Source of the DNA: Hemileia vastatrix
Taxonomy: Eukaryota > Basidiomycota > Pucciniomycetes > Pucciniales > Zaghouaniaceae
Direction of reading: 5' to 3'
Length of the DNA: 64,000 nt
Assembly (NCBI GenBank): GCA_030280995.1
Contig: JASXTE010000015.1
Span: 4,141,001-4,205,000 of the forward strand
A program made the translations under genes and the position numbers. Positions 34,601-46,590 of this stretch are shown piece by piece (the first letter of the stretch is position 1; each line of letters begins with the position of its first letter). The notes under the pieces were generated by a model. The model was given only the letters and a program-made list of their open reading frames with translations. It searched no databases and was not told the origin of the DNA.

Positions 34601-36062
34601 AACAAACACCACCAACTAATCACAGCCGTTCCCAGCGTGATTGTCACCTGGGGTTTCACATTGGGTTTGCGTAAAATGTGCAAATGCCAATGCAAACACA
34701 ACACACATTTTCAAAAGCCTCCAATCTTTGGAGCGTAAGTAAATATTCCACACTTCCCTCTCACCTTAACTCACTGGTAGCTAGTTTTGGTCTGATACCT
34801 CAGAAAATCAAATTTCAAACCTACTTTCTTCTCTCCTTGCTCTCATTATCTGCTTGCCTAATTAATAATTTACCTCTACTTATATTTAAGTGTACTCATA
34901 AAAAGTTGTAAAAAATCCAAAAATCTCATATTTTATTGCTCAAAATGTGACAAATATTTTTGAACCGGCCATCTTAGAATCACTAAAAATGGAAAATATA
35001 TTTCTGCTTGGGAAAATCTTAAGCATTTCAGAAGCAATGAAAAAAACATCAATTTACTGATGCAAACTTCTGATGAGGAGCCTACAACTAGCTCTGAAGC
35101 ATTTTCCAAAGCCTCAGGATTGAGTCCTTAAGTCTTTTGGAAGAGAGTGGTAGTGAGGCCAATGTGAAATCTCAAGTGGAAGTTACTGGGTCCACTTGCA
35201 TTTCTTATGTCTAGCCCAATAAAATGTTGTACTGTCCATCAAAGCAGGTTCTGAATATGTCCCAAGATTTAGAAATTAGCTTGGGTTGATTCAGAAGTGC
35301 TCACTGGTGGTGGCTGAGTATCATCCATGATATCACCAAAAAAAATTAACTGGAACAAGAACAATGTAAGTAAAATTAAATGCTTAAGGTAAAACAACAT
35401 TCCTGCATCCATTTCCTCTCCCAAATTATTGCTTGTGTTGCCTCAATAAATACTGGCAGATATCCTAGCAATATTCCTCTCACCCAACAACTCCTCTTTG
35501 TTTACCACGTTAATTTCCCTTTCATTTCCCTCCTTTCCTTTCCTCATCTCACTTGTACTTAATATTATATTTGTTGTTTCTCCCTTCACTCCTCCAGCTG
35601 GGTGGTTAAAATGAAATAAAAAAAAGTAAAAATAAAAGAGAATAAGTTATTGGAAAATACTTTAAAATTGAGGGAGGAATAAACTCTGGTAAATTTCACA
35701 AGAAACTTCCCCTCTCACAGTAGTACCTAGTCTTTGTGTCCTTTTCCTTTCCCTGCTCCTCTTGTCTTGTGCCCCCCTCACACTTTTTTACTTAAAATAT
35801 TTTATCTACTGCTCTTTCATGCCACAAATTGGGCGAGATTATATGAAATGAATAAAAAATGAGGAGGGAATGGTAGATTGATCAATAGAGAAGGAATATG
35901 AGGCATTTGCACTGACACTCCAAAGATTGGTGATGTTTGTGAATTTGTGTTGTTTTTTCATTGGCATTTTCAGTGGCATTTTCACATGTTATGCTAACCC
36001 AATGTGAACCCCCAGGTGACAATCACACTGGGAACATCTGTGATTTGTTGGTGGTGTAAGCT
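34601..36062. mobile_element. Non-autonomous element with ~120-bp TIRs
   Basis: The ends ACACCACCAACTAATCACAG (34601) and, reversed, ACACCACCAACAAATCACAG (to 36062) begin an inverted repeat of about 120 bp that also contains 'GTGATTGTCACCTGGGG' and 'TTCACATTGGGTT'. The ~1.2 kb inside has no convincing gene. Target duplication is unclear (AA or none). Superfamily unassigned. Confidence 0.65.
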
Positions 36063-36713
36063 ACCCTGTACAATTTTTATTCACTGTCATTTATAGGTCC
36101 AGAGTGGCATTTACTTCACTTGGTTATGTTCCCTCTATAATGATCTTGATGCCTCTGTCAATTGTCCTAGCCTTGAAATCTTTACAAAGATTATAACTCT
36201 TCTACCATCACAAAGTCACCAAGTCATTTTGAAATTTTCAAATTTTTTTCCAGAGTTCACTTTTAAAAAATGGTATAATGAAGAGGATTATATTATTTCA
36301 AGTAGGAAAAGTGTAAATGAGTAAATTCATCCCACATATCCTTAAAAACAACAGGGTATGATAGTTTTCAATTTGATTTCATTGATTTTTGTCTTGGTAA
36401 AGTCTATTATTCCAACCTGCAGAAAGAAAATCATGAAAAGGTATTTCATGGGCCTGGAATAAGTGGTGTAAGGTTAGTTTGCATGAAGGAATTCTTTCCA
36501 GGAAAAAAAGCTAATATAGCACCAAGGCACAATTTTCAGAAGTCACTGAAGATTAAATAAGATAGAAAGCTTTAACAATAAGCAGTGCAATATACTTTCT
36601 CTAATTTTCTTTTTGTTAAAGTGACATTCAGAGTTTTGGTCTGGCTTGTAAGTAATTTAAGCACTGAAATTCCTTCAAAGGTTACTTCTGATGTTACTTT
36701 AAGATACATGAAA
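36063..36713. other. CACTA-like right interior, no gene seen
   Basis: AT-rich; no reading frame of note. Confidence 0.5.
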
Positions 36714-36752
36714 AACCACTTGACTGCAAGTTGTCTAACTTTTGACCTGGTG
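36714..36752 (-). repeat. CACTA-like right TIR
   Basis: Reverse complement of 25036-25074 over 39 bp; TAA follows it. Confidence 0.85.
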
Positions 36753-38601
36753 TAATGATGGGGAGTTCGCCATATTTTCTCTATTCATGAGTTATTATGG
36801 GGGCAGATCAGCAAATGTGGGAGGTGGAAAATAGGAGGGGAGTTTCGCGGGTCATTGAGAAGGAGGGGGAGAGACGTGAGTGAATTTTTGAGAGGGTGGT
36901 CATGAGGGAGGGAATCAATACCGCGGAAGCAAACAGGAGATGACAGCTTTGGCATTTTGCACAATTTGGTGCTGTGATGACCTGCACAATTTGAGCAGCA
37001 TGGAGGGAGGGAACAATGAATGGACAAGTGACCTTTGCCCCAGCACTGAAAAAAAGTGCTTTGTTCATGGTTCACAGCCTGGGTGCGACAGATCTGCCCT
37101 TCAACAACAAGAGGGGAAGGGGGAAAGGGTGAGGAAAGGAGGTCAGCATCCGACTTATCATGAAGGTAGAGTACAACCAATGAGTGATTCTTCCCCGCCC
37201 TAGCTTCAGGGTGCCTCAACTAGGAGATCCGATAGAGAGACTTGAGGGAAGCAGGGTTGTCTTCAATCAAAGTATTGATGCATGACTGGTCGTTGAAGTC
37301 AAAATAGGTTGGAATGCTGTGGGCAACAACTGGGAAGGTAGGGGGTTTGTAGATAAGACCCTGGGGGAGCTATTCTTGCCAGGAACCGGTGAGGATGGTC
37401 TGATCATTGGATGAGTTCATAATGATTTTAAGGTTGTTGGACCTGTGTCGCATTACTCCTTTGACAGAAATAATGGTCTTGTTGGAGGGGTTCACAATCT
37501 TCTTGGAGGAAATACGATTGTTAATAAAAAAGAGCAGCTTGGGGTTTGGCAAGTCCTTTAAAACGGGTGATGCCGGGTTAGACTGCTTGACAGTAAAGGA
37601 TGGGGGGCGTGGAGGGAGAGCTGGAGGCAGTAGCTTGAGCAAACGTGGGTTTCAGTGGGTGGGAGGAGGGGGGAGCTAGAAGAGCCAGAGGAAAATCTAG
37701 CAGGGGAGAGACAGGCCAGTAGAGAATCTATCTTCTGTTCAATAGACTTCAGGGAAGGTTCTTCACTAGGAGCAGGTGGTGCGACAGGGGTAGTTGCTTG
37801 ATGGAAGGCAGCTTGATTTGCCAGGGGGGACAGGGTGGCTGCAAGGGCTTTGATGTCAGAAAGTGTGGCAGTGTGAACACTAGCATGGGTACCTTTTCTG
37901 GGAGGTTCTTGGACAGTGCCCAGGAGATTGTTGAGGCATGCCACAATTGTCTTGGGGTTGTTGGCCAGGTCAAGGCCAACCAGGCAGACAACATGGGCCA
38001 CTGGGGCATTAGGGTCGACTGTGGAGGGTAAGGGGATTTGAGGTGCTGATGTGAGGCCAAAGTCAGAAAAGGCTCTTGTAGGGTTGTGAATAGAGGCTTC
38101 CAAGGAGCTAGGAGCTCTGACTGGGGCCGGGTGGGTGGGGAGGGGGGAGGGATGAGCTTTGGGAGAAGGGGTGGGGGTGACTGAGCCCTCTGACATTGGG
38201 GCATCCGTGTCTGCTGGAGGTCGAGTACCGTCAGCTTGAGTGGGGAAGAAGAGCTCCCTGTGCTTGTCACAAGCTTCCTCAACAGAGTCTGAGGAGGAAC
38301 TGCAAGTTGGATGTCTTGTGGGGGGGGGTAGGGGAAGAATAATGTCTCTTCTTTGGGGTGGGGTAAGGTCTGGCAGGGGAGGGGGGGGGGAGAGGGGCAG
38401 GGGAAGGAGGGGGGGGGAGATATGATCAGTAGAGAAGGAGAGGGGGGGAATGGGAGAAGGGAAGAGCGGAGAGAGGTCAGGAGGGGGGAACTCTGGAGCC
38501 AGGGGAGGGGGAGGCTCAGGCGGCATTGGAGGCACGTCAAATTGCGGTGGAGGCGGGGTCGTGTTGACCTGCATAGCATGGTTGTTCTGGTCAGAATCCA
38601 T
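36753..38601 (-). pseudogene. LINE ORF1 (gag-like) and start of ORF2
   Basis: Begins MDSDQNNHAM at 38601, followed by a long proline-rich region and a Thr/Ser/Pro linker. A frameshift near 37640 leads to 'KLLFFINNRISSKKIVNPSN' and 'VMRHRSNNLKIIMNSS', an RNA-binding-like domain typical of I/Tad ORF1 proteins. After a TAG near 37370 come the zinc-knuckle repeats 'CWGKGHLSIHC' (first Cys lost) and 'CCSNCAGHHSTKLC' (CxxCxxxHxxxxC). ORF1 ends at 36785. The ORF2 start 'MANSPS' follows at about 36773 and is cut by the CACTA-like TIR. ORF1 proteins coat the LINE RNA. Two lesions make it inactive. Confidence 0.78.
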
Positions 38602-39645
38602 GTGTGCCCTGTGATGACTTGGATGGATTTCCGCACACTGATACATACAAAGCATTAATAGTTCAGCAAAATCAATTATTAAAAATTGAAAGAAAATAAC
38701 GGGATGTTCTACAGTTTGAGTGACAAGTTTTATAAATAATTCTTTATATTTTTCAACAATGTAACACAAACAAATGAAAAAAAAAGATTAACATGGCTTA
38801 AACAATTATGAAAAAAAAAAGTAATGGAGAATACACAATCAAGTGTTTGATTTTTTTGATTTTTTTTTTAAATATTCTTTTAAGGGGGAGGGAGGGAAAA
38901 TCATTTTAAATCAGCTTGAAATCATCAAAAATATGATGAATCCTTTTTTCTAAGTTTATATATGGATAAATGACAGGCCAGTTTTCATCGAGCCTGAACT
39001 TGCTTGCAGTTGACCCCAGGCAGAGTCAAAATGTATTTATACTAGTGTGAAAAAGATAAATTTATGCCAATACAGCTCTTTGAAAAAAGCTTGCTCTGTT
39101 TTTGCCTTCCATCCACCGCCAAAAATATGAGTTTAGGTTGCTTTTGGCGGAGTATGAGGGAAAAAAAAGGAGCAAGGTTTTTCCAAATAGCTGTATAGGA
39201 AAGTTAGATCAGCTTCGGGTATTTTGGTTTGAGGTAACAGGCAATGAAGACATGGATGTTGAAAAAGAAAGGAGTTTTTTGAAGCAGGTACTGTCCAGGC
39301 TTATCCCACAGTAAACCTCAAAAAGCAAGCTCCATTTCTTGTTAAAACTACTCTCAATATCTTTAGGGAAGGAAAACGTGGTTAGTTGAATGTTTGTCTT
39401 TCAAGAAAAGACTCCCCTGCTGGTAATCTATTGTTATTGTCTCACGATATCACTCAACTAGGGGCACCAAAGGAGACAATTTATGATTCTCGCTATTTCT
39501 AAGAGATAATCGACTATTCAAATGAAAGTTTGATGCCCTGCTAGTCTGCATGATCTGCCTTAAGGTTCAGTGACGTCATCCAACCGTTTCTGATCGATTT
39601 CACTTTTCCCGCCGACCGAGAGGAAATTTATGTGTTTATCTTGAA
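38602..39645. other. Spacer and upstream region of the following gene
   Basis: No recognised gene. An open stretch at 39080-39314 ('PSIHRQKYEFRLLLAEYEGK') has ordinary amino-acid usage but no match I know. It could be an unrecognised exon, and I do not annotate it as coding. Confidence 0.4.
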
Positions 39646-42600
39646 ATGGTTTCGTCGTACAGAAAACGCAAACGTATCGCTGAATATCAGACAGAGAGCA
39701 GCGATCAAGATGCTCGCCTCTCAGTGATATTGAAAAGTTTGCGGCAGGCGCTTGGTGCCATAGAGTTTGCTCAAAGAGATGGGTCCAACGACACGCCCTC
39801 ACTGCCCAAGAAAATAACTCATGGCGGTCGTTCATCCGTCTCACGAGCTGCACTCTCGCCAGCGCAGGAAACCTTGGAGACTATAGCTGAATATATTGAA
39901 AACATCATATCCTGGATTAATACCGTGCGCATAAAATATTTTTCAAGTCATCATATCTGCTTGTTCACGTTTTGTTGCTTTAGAAAAATGATCAACAACA
40001 TTCTCAAGTAATCGCTACAGTAACAAATTTTTCAAATCTACTGCAGTCAGAAAGGATATTTCTCATTTAGTAAGACAACACAATTATGAGAACAACCTTC
40101 ATCGTTGAGATAAAATTCAAATGCTAAGAAAGATGTTGATAATAATATTTGTTTTTACTTAGCCAAAAATATTTCAATGTGCTTTTTACACCCAATGGAA
40201 AACTTACGAACAGTCGAACAATGTGGAATGACGGCTTATTGGGGTTCTTTTCCATAATTTTTCATTCTATATTGAATCTTTTTTGTGGGGAGGAAATTTA
40301 TTCATCACACAACGCCAGTAAAGGGCACACCAGCTTGCGATTCAAGAATGGGCGCGAGGAAGTGGGAATACTATTTGAAAAGTTACTTGCTGGATTTTTA
40401 ATAGGCATTCAGGTAAGCCGATTAACAGCCAAAATTTTATCTGCCTAGTTTTTAGAAAGAGAACTGATCGATATATCTCGGGGAATATATATTACGATAG
40501 AAATTTCTTCATCGCGAACCTTCTGATCCGGCTGCCGAGAAGATTTTCAAAAAACAGTTTGGAGCTATCTTTTTTCCTTTAGCACAAGAGCTGGATCGTT
40601 ATTCGAATCTTCATTATCGTCTGCGTCGTCTAGTAAGTCCTTATTATGAAGATATCATTTTGACTTCCTCTCAAATTTCAGGTCCTAAGAACAACTTTAA
40701 AAAAAATCCTAGTTATTTGAGACGGTTGAAATGATGATCCAAGGTGTAGATGAAAACAAAAATCTTCTTAGAGAAAAATATGGGTACTGGTTTTGTCAAC
40801 TTGTTTCTTTCTGTGATCTTATCTGCTTGCTAAGCTAAAATTCTTTTTAGTAATTTGATATCAAAGACGATAGGGTCTCAATCTGGTATTGATTATTAAG
40901 AAAGTGAATTTCCTTTGCTCACAAACTGATTAACTTCCTCGACGGTCAATAGATTACATCACCTCCAATGTTGCTTTGACAATCGCATTTAGTGTTACTC
41001 ATTCTGCGACAGAAAATCATAAGAAAGCAGAACTAGCGACGAGAACCAAACGTGCTGTGAACTTGATATCATCAACAAGCTTGGAGCCAGGGATCAGTAA
41101 TAAACTCATAGCCAGTCTTTCTGAAATGAGCAGTAAAGTTTTCTGGAACAAATTAGGAGGTTTCCAAACGATTATTGCAAGAGAAGATATTCAAAAGTAT
41201 GTGCAATTTTTACTAGCTTCCCAAGAGCCCATAAAAGAACAAATCAGTAATTAGTCAGCTAAAACTCTTTCTCCTGCTTATTGATTAATCCATTTTTATT
41301 TCATTTTCTTTGATCTATTTTTCTTCATGAAATTTGTTGTCTGTTTTTCTGAAATTTCAAACAAAGAGCACGATCTTTGGCTGTCATAGAAGGTAGTATG
41401 AATGGTACCCAATTTACTTGGTCTTCGGATGGCTCTCCATCATTCAACCGGTGTATGCAAATAAATCATCATAGTTTCACATGGATGTGTGAAAACCCTT
41501 TTGTTTGTCTATTTCAAGTTGATCTCTTTTTTCATTTCAATTTAAGAGCTCATTCTCTGCGGGGGTTTATCCTGAAACAATAGGATGAAATGTCGCCAGA
41601 GATGCCAGGCGAGACCGATTTTCTGGATGTCTTTGACTTGGAATTTTTCAAAGGTTTCAAGCAAGGCGGTAATTCAAATCTTCTCAAAAATTATAAATGT
41701 ATTTTCATTGCTTTCATTTTCACTTATCTGAAGATTTTTTTATTTTTATTTTTATTTTTATTTTTTTGTACAGCTGGCAATCTTCAATTTGATGCAGTAG
41801 CGATGAGTTTTAAAACGCAGGAGAATCCCTTTTTCAATGGTCCCTTTTCCACCAACTTGCAAAAATATGCGGCTAGTCCAAAAGAAAATCATATTTTGTT
41901 CATTTATAATGCAAGCTACGAGGAAACCATTATGAATTTGCTTCGAAATCGGCATTTAGTAAGTTAACATCAATATTCAGATTACTCAACCACAAACTGA
42001 ACTTTGGTGGTTTTTTTCTTAGAACCCCACCATTAAGCTCACAATCACTGTTCCAAGTACCGTTTCCAATGAACCTGCGGCTTTTAGCGTGGCAAGAGAG
42101 GGAAAACAAGTTGAAACGAACCCTTCTAAACACCAAAAGATAAGTGTAGGTAAAAACTCAATCACGAAACAGAATGTAACCGCTCAGTATCCCCTGAATT
42201 TAGAGAAGAAATATTCGAAACCAGAAGAAATGTTTTTTGCTCGAGCTGAAGCAGTCAAGCAAGCAGTTCGGAGTGATCAGCCCATGTCTTCGAAATCTGA
42301 GAATCACAAAACAGAATACAGCAAGGAGCTCGAAACTAATACACTTTTGGGCTCGGTAATCGATTTAACTTCCCCGCCAATTAAGCGAGACTGCATTTCT
42401 TCTATGAAGAAGGTAGAGCCTAAAGACAACACACTTAAAAAGGTATGATTTACAAAACGCATGAAATTTGCCATTTAGCCTGTTAAGCATAAAGCTTACT
42501 CATTTTTTCTATTCTCTAAACATATGGAATCCGTCTGCAAAACTACATGTTAAGGAAAACGCTAAGAGCAGAAGAGAAACAGAAAATAATCATTTCCCGT

Positions 42601-45040
42601 CGGTTTCCGATTCACCATCGCCTAAATTTAAATCCTACGCTGGCCCGCGCAAGAAAAATAAATTGAAAGCACAGCGAGCGAATGCTAGAAAGATGGTCAA
42701 AAATGATCGCGTGAGAGTCAAAACCTTGACTGAATCTGAGATTGAATCTTTTTCAGAAGAAGAACTGCAAGCTGGCAAGCATGACACTTCAAAGGAGAGC
42801 GAAACCTTACTTTTACCCGCGCAAATCAAAGTGCATGCAGATCAAAGACTGACGAAATCATATTTCTCAAAATCTTTGAATGAGGAGAACACAACTTTCG
42901 ATGTGCATGAAAAAAAACGGCCACAGAAGAAGGTTAATGGAAAGGAAGTGAAGGCGAAACAAAATAAAAATAATGTTCTAAGAGCTTACACTCCTGACGA
43001 AGAGTCCATTGCTTCAGATGATGTTGATGACATCAATACATTCTCCCCTCATCTAAAAGTAAGAAATAGAAAGGATGCCGGAAAGAAATTTAGTCCAGAA
43101 AAATGCTCATCGTCAACAAAAAATCAACCAGTATCTGTAAAGGACACCCTGTTTTCAAATGAGTCATTTTCCCTGTGTAAGCTTGCGCAAAAACTTAGTA
43201 GCGGTGGCACCAAAGAAACTGGTAAGACCAAAATAACTACTCACAAACCCTTTGAAAGTCATGAGAGTGGCTCTTCTGGCTCTCCAATCGACCTTGATTC
43301 AGATTACCTCCCTTCTGATATTTCTGTCAACGAAAAGGCTATGGCAAAAATGGGACGAAAAAACTCTAAGTCTAAACCGCTTCATTTGGGTCCACTACTT
43401 TCAGAATCAATTTTGGAGAAGAAAACTGTTATGAATGGGGTCAAATATCAGAGAAATTCTAGATTGAAAAAAATAAATCCAAGGGAAAATGTGGAAGGTG
43501 AAGTAAGCGGCAAGAATATTAGCTTCAAAAGTTGTGTTCCTTCAAAGATGACGGAACTCCTATCATCTAGTGATAAGGAAACAATCTCAGGCCCTGCCAT
43601 GAAAATGGATCACAATTTACGAATCCGCCATACTTCTAGTCCGAATCTCAAGCACAAACATCATCATCATGGACTCACCGAGAGCCCTCAAGTCAGTAGT
43701 ATTTCCGATTCTGAAGATGTGCAGATAGCTGGTATGCAAGATAGTTATTTTCTTGAGAAAGAGGCAGTTCCTTCTTTCATCAGTTCGAAAAAAGAACTGG
43801 GATTACAAAAATATAAACGTAAAGATTGGCAAAACTCTGTGCAGAATGCACATATTAAGACTGGGTTAGTCAAAGAGAACAACAGCTATGAATCACTATC
43901 CGCTCATGCATCAAGCATGTCGGGTAGTGATCAGGAAGGCGAAAACCTGTTGAAAAAACTAATAAATACATCCAAAAATGAATTAAAGCCGGATACTATT
44001 GATGCTATTTTTGAAGCCTTGGAGGCATATTCTGAGAAAGGCCAAGAGGGAAAAGTGGCGAATTCAAAAATTTCAAGAGAAAAAATTGGCGTTAAGTATT
44101 TTCCTGCGGAAAATTTGAAAGAAGAGGTAGAAGTAAGCAGTGAGCTTTTACTTTTGAGCAATTTGATTCCTTGATTAAATAATCTTTCGATTTTTCTATG
44201 AGGAATTATAGAAGTCAATATCTAGGCAAAGTATAAATTGTGTACCGGGAAACTCAAAACCAGCCATTACTGCTCATTCTCCCAAATTTATTAAAGGCTT
44301 CACCAATCAGAATTCGACCCGCGATAATTACTTGAATCTCCCAACCCAAAGAAAGAAACTTCAGTTTCTAGACAAAACTTTAACGTCAACGAATAGCAGG
44401 TCTAGAGGTCAAACTGAAACTCCAATCACACGTAGAAAAAATACGAAACGTGGTGATAATCATCTCAAGAGGAAAAAGGTTGAGTTTTCAAGTGATAGCA
44501 GTGATGAAGAAATACATAAGAGGTCTGTTAAACAGGTCGATAAAGATATTTCCCCAGATCTAAGCCAGATTTTACAAAAACTTCATGATGTAAGTCAATA
44601 GGCCCAAGCTTAATTTGTTTTTAAGTTTTCAAATTTTCCCCATTCAATTTTTTTGAACATCCTCTGTTTGAACCAGCTGCTTGTTAATGCCATAGGAGAC
44701 AAGAAGAAAGGAAAAGCTGATGCGGCGAGCCAAAGTGCGATTAACTTGGTTAGACAAGCACGACTTTGGATGCAAAAAGAGATGGAAGACACGTTAGTTT
44801 CTTAGAATATGTTCCTATTTTAAGTTGCTATATTTAACTAAATGTGATGCTATAATAACCCCTAGTCAGACGACAAAGATGATAATTGATGATTCTAACA
44901 AAGAATATCATGAAGAGTTGAATCAATTGGTCAATTCCATTTCAAAACTTCGAGAGGAGCTATACGTTAAAGACAAGCTACTACGTAAGAAAATTCGCCA
45001 TTCAACAAAAGAATCACCACCCCACTCTCTTTTCCAATAG
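39646..45040 (+). CDS. Multi-exon gene of unknown function, SIM-like motifs, coiled-coil tail
   Basis: I do not recognise this protein. From 40.9 kb the exons fit in phase except one junction: block to 41196; 41367 to about 41450 (3' edge unresolved); about 41584-41668; 41774-41958; 42023-42442; 42555-44132; 44212-44589; 44677-44792; 44866-45040. The first ATG (39646, MVSSYRKRKRIAEYQTESSD) begins an open exon to about 39911, but junctions between 39.9 and 40.95 kb are not resolved. The middle has a folded-looking block ('DFLDVFDLEFFKGFKQ', 'NHILFIYNASYEETIMNLL'), then ~700 charged, Ser/Lys-rich, disordered residues. 'GSVIDLTSPP' and 'SPIDLDSDYLPSD' resemble SUMO-interacting motifs. The C-terminus is predicted coiled coil ('NQLVNSISKLREELYVKDKL'). 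Basic/acidic disorder suggests a nuclear scaffold-type protein. Intact open frames imply a living gene in a repeat-filled setting. Confidence 0.62.
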
Positions 45041-45270
45041 TTTTTTAATATCAATTTTTTTTAAAAAAATCCCTTTTTTCATTTATTTACACCGTTTATT
45101 ACATCACTTTATCCAAAAATTATTTACATGCTCCAGATTTATTTCAAAATACGCAAGGTTAAAAAAAAATTAAAATCTTGTAACAATTATATTAGACATA
45201 CCTGTCATATTAAATCAAGTATTATTAAAGAAAGAATAAATAAAGTATAGAATAAAAATACGACATCACC

Positions 45271-45370
45271 GGAAAAAAATTGCGGGCACATGATAGCAGA
45301 TGCCCTCCCCTGTCTTTGATTTGAGTCAGTTTCAGCTCAGCTGTAATTTTTCTAAGAAGACTGCGCAGTG
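45271..45370 (+). repeat. Gene-flanking ~95-bp repeat, copy 2
   Basis: Same orientation as 4126-4225; shared core 'TCAGCTCAGCTGTAATT'. Confidence 0.55.
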
Positions 45371-45884
45371 AACGTTGAGCATACTGTTAGCTTTGGTAGA
45401 CTGTTGGTCTCCTTCGGTCACTTGACTAGTTTTTATTTTTTTATGGAACTTTGTACTACGCTCATTATTAAATGCCATTTCATGAAACGTCAGCTATTTA
45501 GCATACACATATAAATACATTTATATATATCTAAAACTATAAGCTGTTACTTTATCATTTAGCCCTAATTTGTCTTAACCAATTCCTGGTGATAATTGGA
45601 TAGTATACAAAGACTGCTACGTTCCCTTCCCAATCAATATCTTTGTTGCTACTCATCATTCACCAGGTAAGGTCATCAATCATTGAACATTACTATTAGA
45701 TTCAATACACTTATTATGTTTAAACATTGAAATATAAATCCATCTTTGTTACTACTCATCATTCACCAGAGCTTGAGATCCATTGCTCACACCCCATGCT
45801 GTACATTTAAGTTGAGATAGTCTCACATCATATTAATATTGAGCATTGCGATACATCGCCCCAATCTTTATTATTACTAGATCC

Positions 45885-45965
45885 ATCCCCTGGCTCATCA
45901 TCATCACCAGATCCATCTCCTGGATCATCATCATCACCAGATCCATCCCCTGGCTCATTATCATC
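45885..45965 (+). repeat. ~30-bp tandem repeat
   Basis: Three units of 'ATCATCACCAGATCCATC' followed by CCCTGGCTC or TCCTGGATC. Confidence 0.75.
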
Positions 45966-46079
45966 GGTTATATCTCCTAATTCATCAATCATCACCAGCA
46001 CACCCCCAGTTTGTTATCAGTGTCAGCTACATCTGCCGACTCACCGGCTAGAACACCCCTGGTTTACTGGCAGTGAATG

Positions 46080-46590
46080 CTAGTATTTAAGTATGATTTA
46101 ATAGTAAATATTAATGGTACTACTACTTATTAATAAATGATTTATAGATTATACCTCAGGGAAAGACTAATAAAATAGTTATGATCAATGCTAACTCACA
46201 ATATTTGGATTGGTGCGGACTAGTGGTGGAAAATAGGCTGATAAAAATAGTTATAGCTAATATAAAGATAATATCAATTTATAAGGGCTTTTATAAATAT
46301 TTGTATATGTTAATAATTGTTTTATAATGTTTATTTGGTGTATAGTAAGTAAGTGATGTCCAATAACCTGTCAAATCCTCCCTTACTTATACCGAAATTC
46401 ACTGGAGTGCACACACCTTCAATTCAGATGATGTCACTGCTATCCCTGGCAATCAAAGCACTGTGAGGGCTCATCACCTCCCCATGTCATCCACTTCAAA
46501 AATTTTCAACCCCCAGACCTCCAGTAAGGACCCTCCATCACAATTAATGATATCATACACCCATACCATAAATAGAGAAAACAGATAAAA
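46080..46590 (-). repeat. LTR-like ~500-bp repeat, copy 2
   Basis: Inverted relative to 2370-2885. Its other edge is lost where the copia LTR-like sequence begins (about 46591). Confidence 0.6.

Larger units (their letters stand above)
25036..36752 (-). mobile_element. CACTA-like (CMC) DNA transposon, 11.7 kb, with nested insertions
   Basis: Both ends share a 39-bp inverted repeat that begins CACCAGGTCAAAAGTTAGAC, identical as far as can be read, flanked by TAA on each side (25033-25035 and 36753-36755). CAC termini with a 3-bp duplication fit the CMC/CACTA group. A broken Tnp2-like transposase lies near the left end on the minus strand. Nested inside are PIF/Harbinger element A (29113-32872), a palindrome array (33.66-34.59 kb) and a long-TIR element (34.60-36.06 kb). 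The identical terminal repeats suggest fairly recent insertion into the LINE. Confidence 0.82.
23894..38601 (-). mobile_element. LINE (APE-type, I/Tad-like), split by a CACTA-like element
   Basis: ORF1 (38601-36785) and the first codons of ORF2 lie right of the CACTA-like insertion, and the ORF2 endonuclease (25032-23894) lies left of it. Removing 25036-36752 and one TAA copy joins them in frame: 'MANSPSL' runs into 'SPFFSFFQLNCH'. On the left the LINE stops abruptly at the chromovirus LTR, before any reverse transcriptase. Confidence 0.8.
45041..46079. other. Downstream spacer with short repeats
   Basis: Holds the second copy of the gene-flanking repeat (45271-45370), a duplicated phrase 'ACTACTCATCATTCACCAG' (about 45650 and 45753; the first has GCT for ACT) and a tandem unit of about 30 bp at 45885-45965. 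No gene. Confidence 0.55.

Noticed and set aside
34601..36062. CACTA-type assignment from the CACC start
   Set aside because: The bases outside the ends do not give a clear 3-bp duplication, so the superfamily was left open.
25033..36757. Inversion of one LINE instead of a transposon insertion
   Set aside because: Identical inverted 39-bp ends plus a direct TAA on both sides and restored frame on removal fit insertion better than inversion.
39102..39314. Open frame before the unknown gene
   Set aside because: Composition is gene-like, but there is no homology I know and no clear splice link; left unannotated.
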